Of a DNA stretch of 64,000 bases, positions 35,641-44,080 are shown one piece after another. The stretch comes from Akkermansiaceae bacterium. Lineage in GTDB: Bacteria > Verrucomicrobiota > Verrucomicrobiia > Verrucomicrobiales > DEV007. The stretch lies in assembly GCA_024233085.1 (NCBI GenBank), contig JACKQC010000007.1:154213-218212 (forward strand), given 5' to 3'. The translations under genes and the position numbers were made by a program. The notes beneath the pieces were generated by a model, which saw nothing but the letters and a program-made list of their open reading frames with translations, did not search any database and was not told the DNA's origin. How positions within the stretch are numbered: the first letter of the stretch is position 1; each line of letters opens with the position of its first letter.

Positions 35641-35880
35641 ATGATCCGTGTGTCGCTCGACAGCCTGATCGTGGTTTACCTGACCCTGTTGCTGGGAATT
35701 CTCTTCCTGGTCTGGGTCGGAGTCGAACTGGTCAGTTCGCGCCGGCAACGCCGCCGCCGCCGGGATTTCGTGATTTGCGGCATCTGCGATCACATCTACG
35801 AGGACCGCACGGAGCGCAAGCTGCTCAACTGCCCGCGCTGCGGCGCGCTGAACGAGCGCTCGGCGGTGCGGGAAATCTGA
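35641..35880 (+). CDS. Small membrane protein with zinc-ribbon
   Basis: 79 residues from MIRVSLDSLI. One membrane helix (VVYLTLLLGILFLVWVGVEL), a strongly basic stretch SSRRQRRRRRD, then a probable zinc-ribbon with C-G-I-C and C-P-R-C pairs. The zinc-ribbon would face the cytoplasm by the positive-inside rule. It is 28 bp after the TonB-position gene and probably co-transcribed. No function is known to me. Confidence 0.65.
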   Translation: MIRVSLDSLIVVYLTLLLGILFLVWVGVELVSSRRQRRRRRDFVICGICDHIYEDRTERKLLNCPRCGALNERSAVREI

Positions 35881-36119
35881 AAGGCGGGGGCTGTCGATTT
35901 TTTCGCCGCAAAAAGGCGCGCGAGTCGTGAAAAAGGGGGGGGAATGCGGAGACGCCGAGGTTCACTTTTCCAACTCCGCGCCGGACGCCCGGAAAAGTCA
36001 ATTTCGCGAAAGGTTTCGCGACCTCTGGCGACCCAATTCGAGGCGGGATTCCCCGTCCAGAATGGCCTTGCATTGACTTCCAACCTTGTGGAGTTTAGGC
36101 CCGATTTTACCTGGAAAAC

Positions 36120-37367
36120 ATGGATCGAAGAATCGTCATCACCGGAATGGGCGTGGTTTCGCCGATCGGAAACGACCTCGACACCTTCTGGTCGTCTCTG
36201 CTCGCCGGGCGCAGTGGCATCCGGCGCATCGAGAGCATGGACACCTCCGCCTATGACTGCAAAATCGGTGGCGAGGTGGCCGATTTCGATCCGGCTCCGT
36301 TTTTCAACAACCACAAGGACGCCCGGCGTTCCGACCGTTTCGTGCAGCTCGCCATGGCCGCCTCGAAAATGGCGGTGGCCGACGCGGCCCTCGATTTTGA
36401 CCGGGAAGACCTCACGCGCGTCGGCGTCATGGTCGGCAGCGGCATCGGCGGTCTCGATACCCTCGAGACCCAGCACGGCACGCTCGTCAACCGCGGCCCG
36501 TCGCGCGTCTCGCCGTTCACCATCCCGATGATGATCGCGAACATCGCCAGCGGGATGATCTCCATGGAATGGGGCGCCTGCGGGCCGAACATGTGCATCG
36601 TCACCGCCTGCGCCACCTCGAACCACAATATCGGCGAGGCCTGGCGCATGCTGAAATTCGGGGACGCGGATGTCTTCGTCGCCGGCGGCAGCGAGGCCAC
36701 CATCACGGCCATGGGCCTCTCCGGTTTCGGCAACATGAAGGCCCTGAGCCTGCGCAACGACGAGCCCGAGCGGGCCTCGCGCCCCTTCGACAAGGATCGC
36801 GACGGTTTCGTGATGGGCGAGGGCGCCGGCGTGGTCGTGATCGAGGAACTCGGGCACGCCCTGAAGCGCGGCGCGCGGATTTATTGCGAGCTGATCGGCT
36901 ACGGCGTCTCGGCCGACGCCTATCACCTCACCTCTCCGCATCCCGAGGGCGTGGGCGCCAGCCGCTGCATGGAAATGGCCCTGCGGCACGGCGGCGTCAC
37001 CCCCGAACAGGTCGATTACGTCAACGCCCACGGCACCTCCACCGGGCTCGGCGACGTCTGCGAGACCAAGGCCATCAAGCGCACCTTCGGCGACTACGCG
37101 AAGGACGGACTGATCGTCAGCTCGACCAAGTCGATGACCGGTCACCTGCTCGGCGCCGCCGGGGGCGTGGAACTCGCCGCCTGCGTCAAGGCGATCAACG
37201 AGGGTGTCATCCCGCCCACCATCAACCTCGACGATCCCGACCCCCAGTGCGACCTGGACTACGTCCCCCACACGGCGCGGGAACGGAAAATCGACGTCGC
37301 GCTTTCGAATTCCTTCGGCTTCGGCGGGCACAACGCCTCGCTGCTGGTGCGACGCTTCGAGGGCTGA
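36120..37367 (+). CDS. fabF: 3-oxoacyl-ACP synthase II
   Basis: 415 residues, full length for KAS II. It condenses malonyl-ACP with acyl-ACP in fatty-acid elongation, in the cytoplasm. The catalytic triad is visible: Cys164 in VTACATS, first His in VNAHGTST and second His in MTGHLLGAAGG. Opening RRIVITGMGVVSPIG and final SNSFGFGGHNA are typical. The usual acpP neighbour is missing: the 239-bp gap upstream (35881-36119) holds no acyl-carrier gene. Convergent with hisD. Confidence 0.95.
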   Translation: MDRRIVITGMGVVSPIGNDLDTFWSSLLAGRSGIRRIESMDTSAYDCKIGGEVADFDPAPFFNNHKDARRSDRFVQLAMAASKMAVADAALDFDREDLTRVGVMVGSGIGGLDTLETQHGTLVNRGPSRVSPFTIPMMIANIASGMISMEWGACGPNMCIVTACATSNHNIGEAWRMLKFGDADVFVAGGSEATITAMGLSGFGNMKALSLRNDEPERASRPFDKDRDGFVMGEGAGVVVIEELGHALKRGARIYCELIGYGVSADAYHLTSPHPEGVGASRCMEMALRHGGVTPEQVDYVNAHGTSTGLGDVCETKAIKRTFGDYAKDGLIVSSTKSMTGHLLGAAGGVELAACVKAINEGVIPPTINLDDPDPQCDLDYVPHTARERKIDVALSNSFGFGGHNASLLVRRFEG

Positions 37368-37413
37368 GCAGCGATTTTCCATTCGGGGAAAGAACGCCGC
37401 CCGTCCCGTTTCG

Positions 37414-38706
37414 TCACCCCTCCACCCGCACCGCCGCGGACCGGCCGTGGGCGTCGAGGCCCTCGATCTCCGCGAAGACGGCCACGATGGGCGCGCTTTG
37501 CCGAATCGCGTCGCGGTCGAGCCGGACGATGCTGGTGCGGCGCTGGAACTGGTCCACGGTCAGGCCGGGAAAGGACTTGCCCGCGCCGCCCGTCGGCAGC
37601 TCGTGGCTCGGGCCGGCGAGAAAATCGCCCACCGCCACCGGCGACCAGTTTCCGAGAAAAATCGCGCCCGCCGTCCGGATTTTCGGCAGCAGGTTCTTTT
37701 CCTTGCGGGCGACGAAGGAGAGATGTTCGGGCGCGAAGGCGTTCACCAGTTCCACCCCGTCCTCCATCGACGGCACGTGGACCAGCCAGCAGCGCTCCTC
37801 CAGCACCGCGCGCAGCGGTCCCTGGCGGCTGAGCGAGGCGCTCTGGGTGACGATCTCCGCCCGCACGGCCTCGATCAGCTTCAGTGAGTCGCTGATGAGC
37901 CCGATCTCGCTGTCGCCGCCGTGTTCCGCCTGGGCCAGCAAGTCCGCCGCGATAAAATCGGGCCGCGCGCTGTCGTCCGCAAGCACCACGACTTCGCTCG
38001 GTCCCGGCAGCAGGTCGACCGCCACCAGACCGAACAATTGCCGCTTGGCCTCGACCACGTAGGAATTTCCCGGGCCGTAAACTTTCACCACCGGCGCCAC
38101 CGTTTTCGTGCCCAATGCCAGGGCCGCGATGGCCTGGGCGCCGCCGATCTTGTAAATTTCCGTCGCCCCGGCTCCGCGCAACGCGTGGAGAAGGGAAGCG
38201 TTGACCGTGCCGTCCTTTTGCGGGGGCGTGCAGACCACGATCTCCGGACAACCCGCGGCCGCCGCGAGCGCGACCGTCATATTCGCCGAGGACACCAGCG
38301 GCGCCGTTCCGCCGGGGACGTAGATGCCGACCCGCTCGAAGGGCTGATACACCTCGCCCACCTCGGCGCCCTGGGTGTTGGTCGCCGTCCAGTCTTTCCG
38401 CAGGCTCTTTTTCGCGAAAGCGGTCACGTTTTTCCGCGAAGCGGCGATGGCGCGCCGGGCTTTCGCGCCCACGATCTTGTCGGCCGCGTCGAGTTCGGCC
38501 TCCGTGACGCGCAGGGTCGAGGCGCTCCGGAATTTCACGCCGTCAAATTTCTCCGCGAACGCCAGCAGCGCCGCGTCGCCCTCCTTCCGCACCGCCGCGA
38601 TGACATCCGTCACGACTTTCTCGACGCGGGCGAGCGGTTGGGCGCGCCGGTCGAGCGTGGCGATCTCGGCGCGGTAGTTCTTCTTTTCGTGGGAAATCAG
38701 GCGCAT
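37414..38706 (-). CDS. hisD: Histidinol dehydrogenase
   Basis: 430 residues. It oxidises histidinol to histidine in two NAD-dependent steps. Family motifs are RVGIYVPGGTAPLVSS, GGAQAIAALALGT, VYGPGNSYV, zinc-site LLAQAEHGGDSE (Gln and His), NAFAPEHLS (Glu and His near the active site) and GDFLAGPSHELPTGG (Asp and His). Here it stands outside a his operon, 72 bp downstream of a FAH-family gene on the same strand. Confidence 0.95.
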   Translation of the reverse strand: MRLISHEKKNYRAEIATLDRRAQPLARVEKVVTDVIAAVRKEGDAALLAFAEKFDGVKFRSASTLRVTEAELDAADKIVGAKARRAIAASRKNVTAFAKKSLRKDWTATNTQGAEVGEVYQPFERVGIYVPGGTAPLVSSANMTVALAAAAGCPEIVVCTPPQKDGTVNASLLHALRGAGATEIYKIGGAQAIAALALGTKTVAPVVKVYGPGNSYVVEAKRQLFGLVAVDLLPGPSEVVVLADDSARPDFIAADLLAQAEHGGDSEIGLISDSLKLIEAVRAEIVTQSASLSRQGPLRAVLEERCWLVHVPSMEDGVELVNAFAPEHLSFVARKEKNLLPKIRTAGAIFLGNWSPVAVGDFLAGPSHELPTGGAGKSFPGLTVDQFQRRTSIVRLDRDAIRQSAPIVAVFAEIEGLDAHGRSAAVRVEG

Positions 38707-38778
38707 GGTAGGGAAGGGAGTGCAGTAAACGAAGCGCGCGGCGATTGTAAACGGGAACTTGCCTCCGGCGCCGCCGCT

Positions 38779-39699
38779 TCAGGTCCCGGCCTCGTCGTCC
38801 TCTCCATCGGCGGCGGAACCGACCACCGGATTGACCAGCGGCTCAAAGGGCGCCCCGAGTATCCGGCACTCCAGCGTGTCGCCCGCCGCCAGCACGGTCG
38901 CGCCGGGCGTGCCCGTCGAGATGATGTCGCCCGGCAGCAGCGTCATGACGCGGCTGTGGTGGGCGACGAGGAAATCCAGCGGGAAAGTCATGTTCGCCAC
39001 CGTGTTTTCCGCGCGAATTTCGCCGTTGAGCACGGTCTGGACGGTCAGCGCGCCGAAGTCACCGTCCGGAATTTCGTCCGGCGACAGAAAGACCGGGCCG
39101 AAGCTGAAAAAGGTGTCGAAAGCCTTCGCCTGGGTGAGATTGCGGGGGTTGCGGCGCAGAATGTCCTCCGCCGTCATGTCCAGAACGTTCGTAAATCCGG
39201 CCACTGCGGAGAGCCAGTCCTCGCGCGGCACGTCGCGGCATTCCCTTCCGATGACAATGGCCAGCTCGCCCTCGCCGGTGACGCGCTCCGACAGCGCGGG
39301 CAGGCGAATGGGATCGCCGTGGCCGATGAGCGCCGTGTCCGGTTTCATAAAACTGGCCGGCTCGGCCGTGGGCGCGGATTCGTCGAGGTCGGACGCGTGG
39401 GCCGCGTAGTTCAGGCCGATGCCCCAGATTTTTCGCGGCCGCCGGTAAAGCGGGCCGTAGGAAGTGTCGGTCTTGTGCACGGAAAACTCCGGCATTCGGG
39501 GCAGGCGTTCGTCCGCCTCGCGGTTCCACCAGGCGATCATGTCCGGGATCTCGCCGCGCTCGAGCGCGGTCTGAAAATCCGTCGGAAAAAACGCGCCGAA
39601 AACCGCGGCGGCGTTTTCCACGGAGATGAAATGATCCTGATGAAACCAGGCGAGAAATTCGTCGCCGTATTCGTCGTCACGGAGGGTGGCCAGTCGCAT
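38779..39699 (-). CDS. Fumarylacetoacetate hydrolase family protein
   Basis: 306 residues from MRLATLRDDEYG. The FAH fold is marked by KIWGIGLNYAAHASD, FMKPDTALIGHGDPI, EGELAIVIGRECRDV (metal-binding Glu pair), GFTNVLDMTAEDIL and STGTPGATVLAAGDTLEC. Such enzymes cleave or hydrate C-C bonds in small oxo-acids (oxaloacetate decarboxylase, acylpyruvase and others). The exact substrate cannot be read from the sequence. Same strand as hisD, probably upstream in one transcript. Confidence 0.87.
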   Translation of the reverse strand: MRLATLRDDEYGDEFLAWFHQDHFISVENAAAVFGAFFPTDFQTALERGEIPDMIAWWNREADERLPRMPEFSVHKTDTSYGPLYRRPRKIWGIGLNYAAHASDLDESAPTAEPASFMKPDTALIGHGDPIRLPALSERVTGEGELAIVIGRECRDVPREDWLSAVAGFTNVLDMTAEDILRRNPRNLTQAKAFDTFFSFGPVFLSPDEIPDGDFGALTVQTVLNGEIRAENTVANMTFPLDFLVAHHSRVMTLLPGDIISTGTPGATVLAAGDTLECRILGAPFEPLVNPVVGSAADGEDDEAGT

Positions 39700-39754
39700 G
39701 GTGGCGGCACCATCGGCCACGAAGGGATGGGAAGGAATCGAAAAATCTCGACGG

Positions 39755-39817
39755 GACCCAACAGGGTTGGGTCAGTGAGTCAACAGAGTCGGGTGTGGAG
39801 TCCAACCCTGTTGGATC
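39755..39817. repeat. Expanded (63-bp) palindromic element
   Basis: Outer arms GACCCAACAGGGT and ACCCTGTTGGATC are as in the 41-bp family, but the centre is 37 nt instead of 15. It contains a further arm-like unit (GAGTCAACAGAGTCGGGT), so three units are stacked. It lies between the FAH gene start and the DUF4058 3' end. Confidence 0.8.
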
Positions 39818-39855
39818 CAAAAGGAGCACGCCCGGGAATCTCCTACCCACCCGGC

Positions 39856-40656
39856 TCACCGCAACCCCGCCGCCGCGAGACGCTCGTGAACCCAGGCCGT
39901 TTCGGCGTCGTCGGCGAAGGGCGGTTCGGGATCGCGGTCGTGGGGGCTCAGGTAATAACGGCCGGCTTCGTAGCAGCGATCGATGAGCGGCTGGAGATCG
40001 AGCGCGATGTCGCTGTCGGTTTCGCGCAGGGGCAGGCGAAACGCGGGAAGGCGTTCGCGCAGGGGACAGCTATAGACTTCGCGGCACTGCGGGGTCGAGG
40101 CGCGGCTGACGCAGATATGGTAACAGGTGCCGGGGGCCTTTTCGGCCACGGATTTCAGCGGCGCGGCCAGAACGTGGGTGCCTTGGCGCAACAGGTCGAT
40201 TTCGACCAGGCTGGCGCGGCTCTGGAGATAGGCTCGCTGTTTCCGGCGGTAGGTGTCCCAACCGCCGCCGGTCTTGTTGGCGGGGCTGAGCAATTCGACG
40301 GCGGTGACGAGACGTCCTTCGGCGGTGCGGATTTCGATCCAGCGTTCGATGAGTTCCTCGACCCACACCATCTGGGGTTCGGCGAGAGTGCCGGCGCTCT
40401 CCGTTTCGGTTCCCGGCGTCCATTGGCGTGGAGTCCCGGATTTCCAGTCTTCGGAAACGGCGACGTCGGGTCGGTAGGCGGAGGGTGGGGTGACTTCGTC
40501 GATTTCGATACGTTCCTCGGGCCGGGCGACGAGGTCTTCCGGGAGTTGACGACCGACTTCTTCCCAAATGTACCCGATCAGCGCGGTATGGACCGGCCCC
40601 CAGTTCCGTTCCAGAAACGGATTCATTCCGGGAAAGGGGTTTTTCGAATCGGCCAT
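39856..40656 (-). CDS. DUF4058 family protein
   Basis: 266 residues from MADSKNPFPGMNPF; the upstream extension lacks family character. The family start FPGMNPFLERNWGPVHTALIGYI, then YRPDVAVSE, VTAVELLSPANKTGGGWDTYRRKQ-like and CYHICVSRA fit DUF4058, a nuclease-like fold common in Cyanobacteria and Planctomycetes. The ELLSPANK stretch recalls a PD-(D/E)XK-type site, but activity has not been established as far as I know. Confidence 0.82.
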   Translation of the reverse strand: MADSKNPFPGMNPFLERNWGPVHTALIGYIWEEVGRQLPEDLVARPEERIEIDEVTPPSAYRPDVAVSEDWKSGTPRQWTPGTETESAGTLAEPQMVWVEELIERWIEIRTAEGRLVTAVELLSPANKTGGGWDTYRRKQRAYLQSRASLVEIDLLRQGTHVLAAPLKSVAEKAPGTCYHICVSRASTPQCREVYSCPLRERLPAFRLPLRETDSDIALDLQPLIDRCYEAGRYYLSPHDRDPEPPFADDAETAWVHERLAAAGLR

Positions 40657-40819
40657 CGGCGTCAGTTTAGGCGGGCGCGTTGGGGTTGCCAAGGCGGAAT
40701 GGGGCGCAACACGGAGCCCCATTTGGGCGCGGCATCTTTTGGCGTGGGCGGCGCGGCCGTCCGCGGCCCGGCGAAAAATCATTGCTTGCGGGTTTTCCGA
40801 ATCGACGATACAGATTCCG

Positions 40820-40848
40820 CCCGCTTTTCGGAGCGGGTCTTTTTCTTT
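40820..40848 (+). terminator. Hairpin with T-tract just upstream of the tRNA gene
   Basis: CCCGCT (40820-40825) pairs with AGCGGG (40832-40837) around TTTCGG, followed by TCTTTTTCTTT. It looks like a terminator on the + strand, yet only a tRNA follows 19 bp later and no + strand gene precedes it. It may insulate the tRNA from upstream transcription. Confidence 0.5.
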
Positions 40849-40855
40849 TTTCGCT

Positions 40856-40937
<82 letters not shown>

Positions 40938-40952
40938 CTTTTTCTCCGATCC

Positions 40953-40988
40953 GACTCCGGTGGTCTCGAGACGCCGCCGGAGTTTTTT
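40953..40988 (+). terminator. Rho-independent terminator after the tRNA
   Basis: GACTCCGGTGG pairs with CCGCCGGAGT around TCTCGAGACG (one G-T pair), followed by a run of seven T. It lies 15 bp after the tRNA end and about 50 bp before the purU start. Confidence 0.85.
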
Positions 40989-41039
40989 TGTCGGCGAGAA
41001 AAGTCCGCGACGACGACGCAAACCCTTCCGACGACTACG

Positions 41040-41912
41040 ATGGAAAAGCCCGCCGCGCCCTCTCCGACGGCCATCCTGCTGATCTCCTGCCCGGACCAGG
41101 CCGGGATCGTCGCCGCGATCTCGCGGTTCATTTTCGACAACGCCGGCAACATCGTCCATCTCGAGCAGCACGTGGACGCGGAGGCGAACGCCTTTTTCAT
41201 GCGGCTGGAGTGGGAGATCGACGGCTTCCGACTCGAGCGCGACGCCATCGCGGAGGCTTTCGGGCCGCTGGCCGGCAAGTTCGGCATGGCGTGGTCGCTG
41301 AGTTTTTCGGACGTGCGCCCGCGGGTGGCGCTGTTTGTGACCCGCGACAATCACTGTCTCTACGACCTGCTCTCGCGCCACGAAAGCGGGGAGCTGCAGA
41401 TGGATCTGCCGCTGATCGTCAGCAATCGGACGGATCTTCAGCCGGTCGCGGAACGCTTCGGCATCCCGTTTCATCATTTTCCCATCACCAAGGAAAACAA
41501 GGCCGACCAGGAGGAGGCCGAGATCGCCCTGCTGCGCGAGCACCGGGTCAACGCCATTGTGCTGGCGCGCTACATGCAGATCCTGAGCCCGCGGATGGTC
41601 GACGCCTTCCCGAACCGGATCATCAACATTCACCATTCCTTCCTGCCGGCCTTTCCCGGCGCGCGCCCCTATCATTCGGCCCACCAGCGGGGGGTAAAGG
41701 TCATCGGGGCCACCAGCCATTACGTGACCGAAGACCTCGACGAGGGACCCATCATCGCCCAGGACGTCACGCGCGTGTCGCACCGGGACGCGGTGCGCGA
41801 TTTCATTCGCAAGGGCAAGGACCTGGAAACCATCGTGCTCGCCCGCGCCGTCTGGCTGCACGTGAACCGCCGCGTGCTGCCGTACGAGAACCGGACGGTG
41901 GTCTTCGAGTAG
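41040..41912 (+). CDS. purU: Formyltetrahydrofolate deformylase
   Basis: 290 residues. It hydrolyses 10-formyl-THF to formate and THF, balancing the one-carbon pool. An N-terminal ACT domain (LLISCPDQAGIVAAISRFIF) is followed by the formyltransferase-like domain with FHHFPITKENK, ARYMQILSPRMVDAFP, the catalytic NIHHSFLPAFPGARPYH and TEDLDEGPIIAQD. The start is SD-less, like many here. It lies downstream of the tRNA terminator and convergent with rtcB. Confidence 0.93.
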   Translation: MEKPAAPSPTAILLISCPDQAGIVAAISRFIFDNAGNIVHLEQHVDAEANAFFMRLEWEIDGFRLERDAIAEAFGPLAGKFGMAWSLSFSDVRPRVALFVTRDNHCLYDLLSRHESGELQMDLPLIVSNRTDLQPVAERFGIPFHHFPITKENKADQEEAEIALLREHRVNAIVLARYMQILSPRMVDAFPNRIINIHHSFLPAFPGARPYHSAHQRGVKVIGATSHYVTEDLDEGPIIAQDVTRVSHRDAVRDFIRKGKDLETIVLARAVWLHVNRRVLPYENRTVVFE

Positions 41913-41948
41913 GCCGTCGTTCGAGGGGCGCGCGGTTTTCCGCGCCGG

Positions 41949-43550
41949 TCACGCCTCGTCCGAGTCGTCCCAGCCGCGCATTTTCTGGCGCTGCCTGCGG
42001 CGGTCGGCGCGATGCTCGATCTGGCGTTTCTGCTTGGGCGTGAGTTCCTCCTTGCGGCGCATCCAGGGCGCGGGACCGGAGTCCCCGGCCATGAGGCAGC
42101 CCAGCGGCGTCACCTCGGCGACGATGTCGGCCAGCGCGAAGCGCTCGATCTGCTCCCGCACCTGGGCGGCGGATTTGTAGCCGAGCGGACTCTCGGTGAG
42201 GTCGGGTTTTCCGTAATACCAGCGAATGTCGAGCCCGCGGGTCGCGGCATCGACGGCGGCGGCGACGCGCTTCTCGTCGAGGTCGCCGTTGTCGCGGCGG
42301 AATTGCCGCAGGATGGCCGTGCGCGAGAAATTCCGGCCCGCTCCGTGCGGGGCGAAGCTGAGGAATTCCTCGTTGTCGCGGCCGAGAGTGACGAGAATGG
42401 GCGCGGCCATGTTCAGCGGGATCAGGCCGAGCAGGGGACGACCCTCGGCGTCGCGCCAGGCGGGGGTGGCGCCCTTTCCGTGGAGGAAGGTGTCTCCGCC
42501 GCGTTGCCAGACAAAGTTGTGCTCGTTGCCGAAGTCCGCGACCCGCTTCGCGCCGGCGCGCTCGAGAAAACGGGCGTGGATGCTCTGGTGGTTGGCCCGC
42601 GTCCAGCGGCCGACGTATTGGAGCGCGTCCCAGTATTCCTGGCCAAGATCGGTCGTGGTGTCGAGCCAGGCGGCGGCTTTGGGAATGCCCTGGGCGACGC
42701 GGGCGGTTTCCCTGATGGCCGCCTGGTGGCCGCGCTTGTAGACCTGCGCGCCGAGCCCGCGCGAACCGTGGTGGGTGACGAGGGTGTAAAACGTCGCGCC
42801 GTCGGTGTCGTCGAGCGCGGTCCCGGCCGCGTCGTGCAGGGGTTTGGCGACCGACTCGTGGCCGGCCGCGCCGAGTGACTCGGTGAAGGCGCGGTTCACG
42901 CGCAGTTTCCCGAGGTAGGCGAAGTGGTTTCCGTCGCCCTGGTCGGCGAGATGCATGGCCGCGTGCTCCTCGAGACCGTGGAGAAACTTGTTCGACCACA
43001 CGCTTTCCTCGAGCACGGGATGAAAATGGCGGTCCTCGTGTTTTCGCCCGCCAAACCCGAATCGCGTCGAGGCCGTCAGCGCGTCGAGCATGGCGGCGGT
43101 CGTCTCTCCGCAGCGAAAGACGGTCGCGTACATCGAGCAGCAGATGTCCGCGCTGTGGGCGGCGGGCAGGATGGCGTTTTTCACGGCGATGGCGCCGCCG
43201 ACGGGGATGGTGGCCTCGCCCGCGCCGGCCGGGCAGGCGTCGGGCATCACCGCGCCGGCCTCGATGACGGGCGTGCGGAGGAGTTGGCGCATGTGGCGCC
43301 GGACGGCGGCGATGTTCTCCTCGTCGGCCTCGCAGGTGGCCTCGATGGCCTCGGCGTGGGGAGTCGGCGAATCGCGCGGGGTCAGCTTGGGCGCCGCCTT
43401 TTCGAAATCGCGCGCCAGCAGTTTCAGGATGTACTGCTTGTCGGCGACGCCCCGCTCCTCGAAGCCACGCGCCGCCGCCAGCATTTCCGGAAACCGAGGG
43501 CCGGGCAGCCAGCCGGCCTCGATCAGGTCGTTGCCGTCAACCAGAGACAT
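41949..43550 (-). CDS. RtcB-like RNA ligase
   Basis: 533 residues, slightly long for RtcB. RtcB joins 2',3'-cyclic phosphate (or 3'-P) and 5'-OH RNA ends using GTP and Mn. Visible motifs are SADICCSMYATV (equivalent to DxxCG with a metal-binding Cys), QGDGNHFAYLG, THHGSRGLGAQVY, NFVWQRGGDTFLHGKGATPA and APHGAGRNFSR, where the His is guanylylated. The metal motif reads DICCS rather than the common D-x-x-C-G, as in more distant RtcB subfamilies. No archease gene is adjacent. Confidence 0.85.
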   Translation of the reverse strand: MSLVDGNDLIEAGWLPGPRFPEMLAAARGFEERGVADKQYILKLLARDFEKAAPKLTPRDSPTPHAEAIEATCEADEENIAAVRRHMRQLLRTPVIEAGAVMPDACPAGAGEATIPVGGAIAVKNAILPAAHSADICCSMYATVFRCGETTAAMLDALTASTRFGFGGRKHEDRHFHPVLEESVWSNKFLHGLEEHAAMHLADQGDGNHFAYLGKLRVNRAFTESLGAAGHESVAKPLHDAAGTALDDTDGATFYTLVTHHGSRGLGAQVYKRGHQAAIRETARVAQGIPKAAAWLDTTTDLGQEYWDALQYVGRWTRANHQSIHARFLERAGAKRVADFGNEHNFVWQRGGDTFLHGKGATPAWRDAEGRPLLGLIPLNMAAPILVTLGRDNEEFLSFAPHGAGRNFSRTAILRQFRRDNGDLDEKRVAAAVDAATRGLDIRWYYGKPDLTESPLGYKSAAQVREQIERFALADIVAEVTPLGCLMAGDSGPAPWMRRKEELTPKQKRQIEHRADRRRQRQKMRGWDDSDEA

Positions 43551-44080
43551 GAGACGGGCAACATGCGCGCTTCGGCGGGGATCGGAAGCGTATTTTTTTG
43601 CGAATTCGCGAAAAAACCGCTTCGGGAATCGTCACCCAGTCGTTCCACGAAGCGTAAGTGAACAGATGTGAGGTGGCGGCACGGGAAACGGGTCTTTCGG
43701 CGGATGGCGCGAAAAAAAGGTTCATTACGGAACTTTTAGCTTGTAAAGTTTCTTGAAATTTCACTAATCTTGACCATCTAATGGTAGTTGTGGTAATTTT
43801 CAGGTTGATTTTTTTTTGAACAGTTGTAACACGCGGGGCGTCTGAATCCGGGCTGCCAAGTCTGGGGGATGAGCCGAAAGCCCTTGCCTGTCCTCGGCGT
43901 CCATCCCCAACCCCACGCCCACGCGGCAACCCTCGAAGTCATTCCGACACGATCCAGACGCACCCGCCTTTTTCCGAGAAGGGCGCGACGGTGAATCCGG
44001 AGCTATCCGGTGAATTTTTTCGAAAAACCTTTTTTTCCGCTTTCAAACCCTTTACAAAAAAACACAACAACCCAACGACC
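43551..44080. promoter_or_regulatory. 530-bp gene-free region upstream of the sigma factor, with candidate promoter
   Basis: No convincing gene on either strand. Bases 43730-43820 are AT-rich. TTGACC (43770-43775), 16 bp and GGTAAT (43792-43797) form a plausible sigma-70 promoter, which would give a leader of about 275 nt before the sigma-factor ATG. The leader ends in CAACCCAACGACC before the ATG, with no Shine-Dalgarno, much like the ppdK leader. Confidence 0.45.

Noticed and set aside
35881..36119. An acyl-carrier-protein gene before fabF
   Set aside because: The gap is about the right size, but no frame shows the ACP DSL motif.
43537..43929. A 130-codon minus-strand frame upstream of the sigma factor
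   Set aside because: No family pattern, odd composition, overlaps the rtcB start and the AT-rich promoter region.
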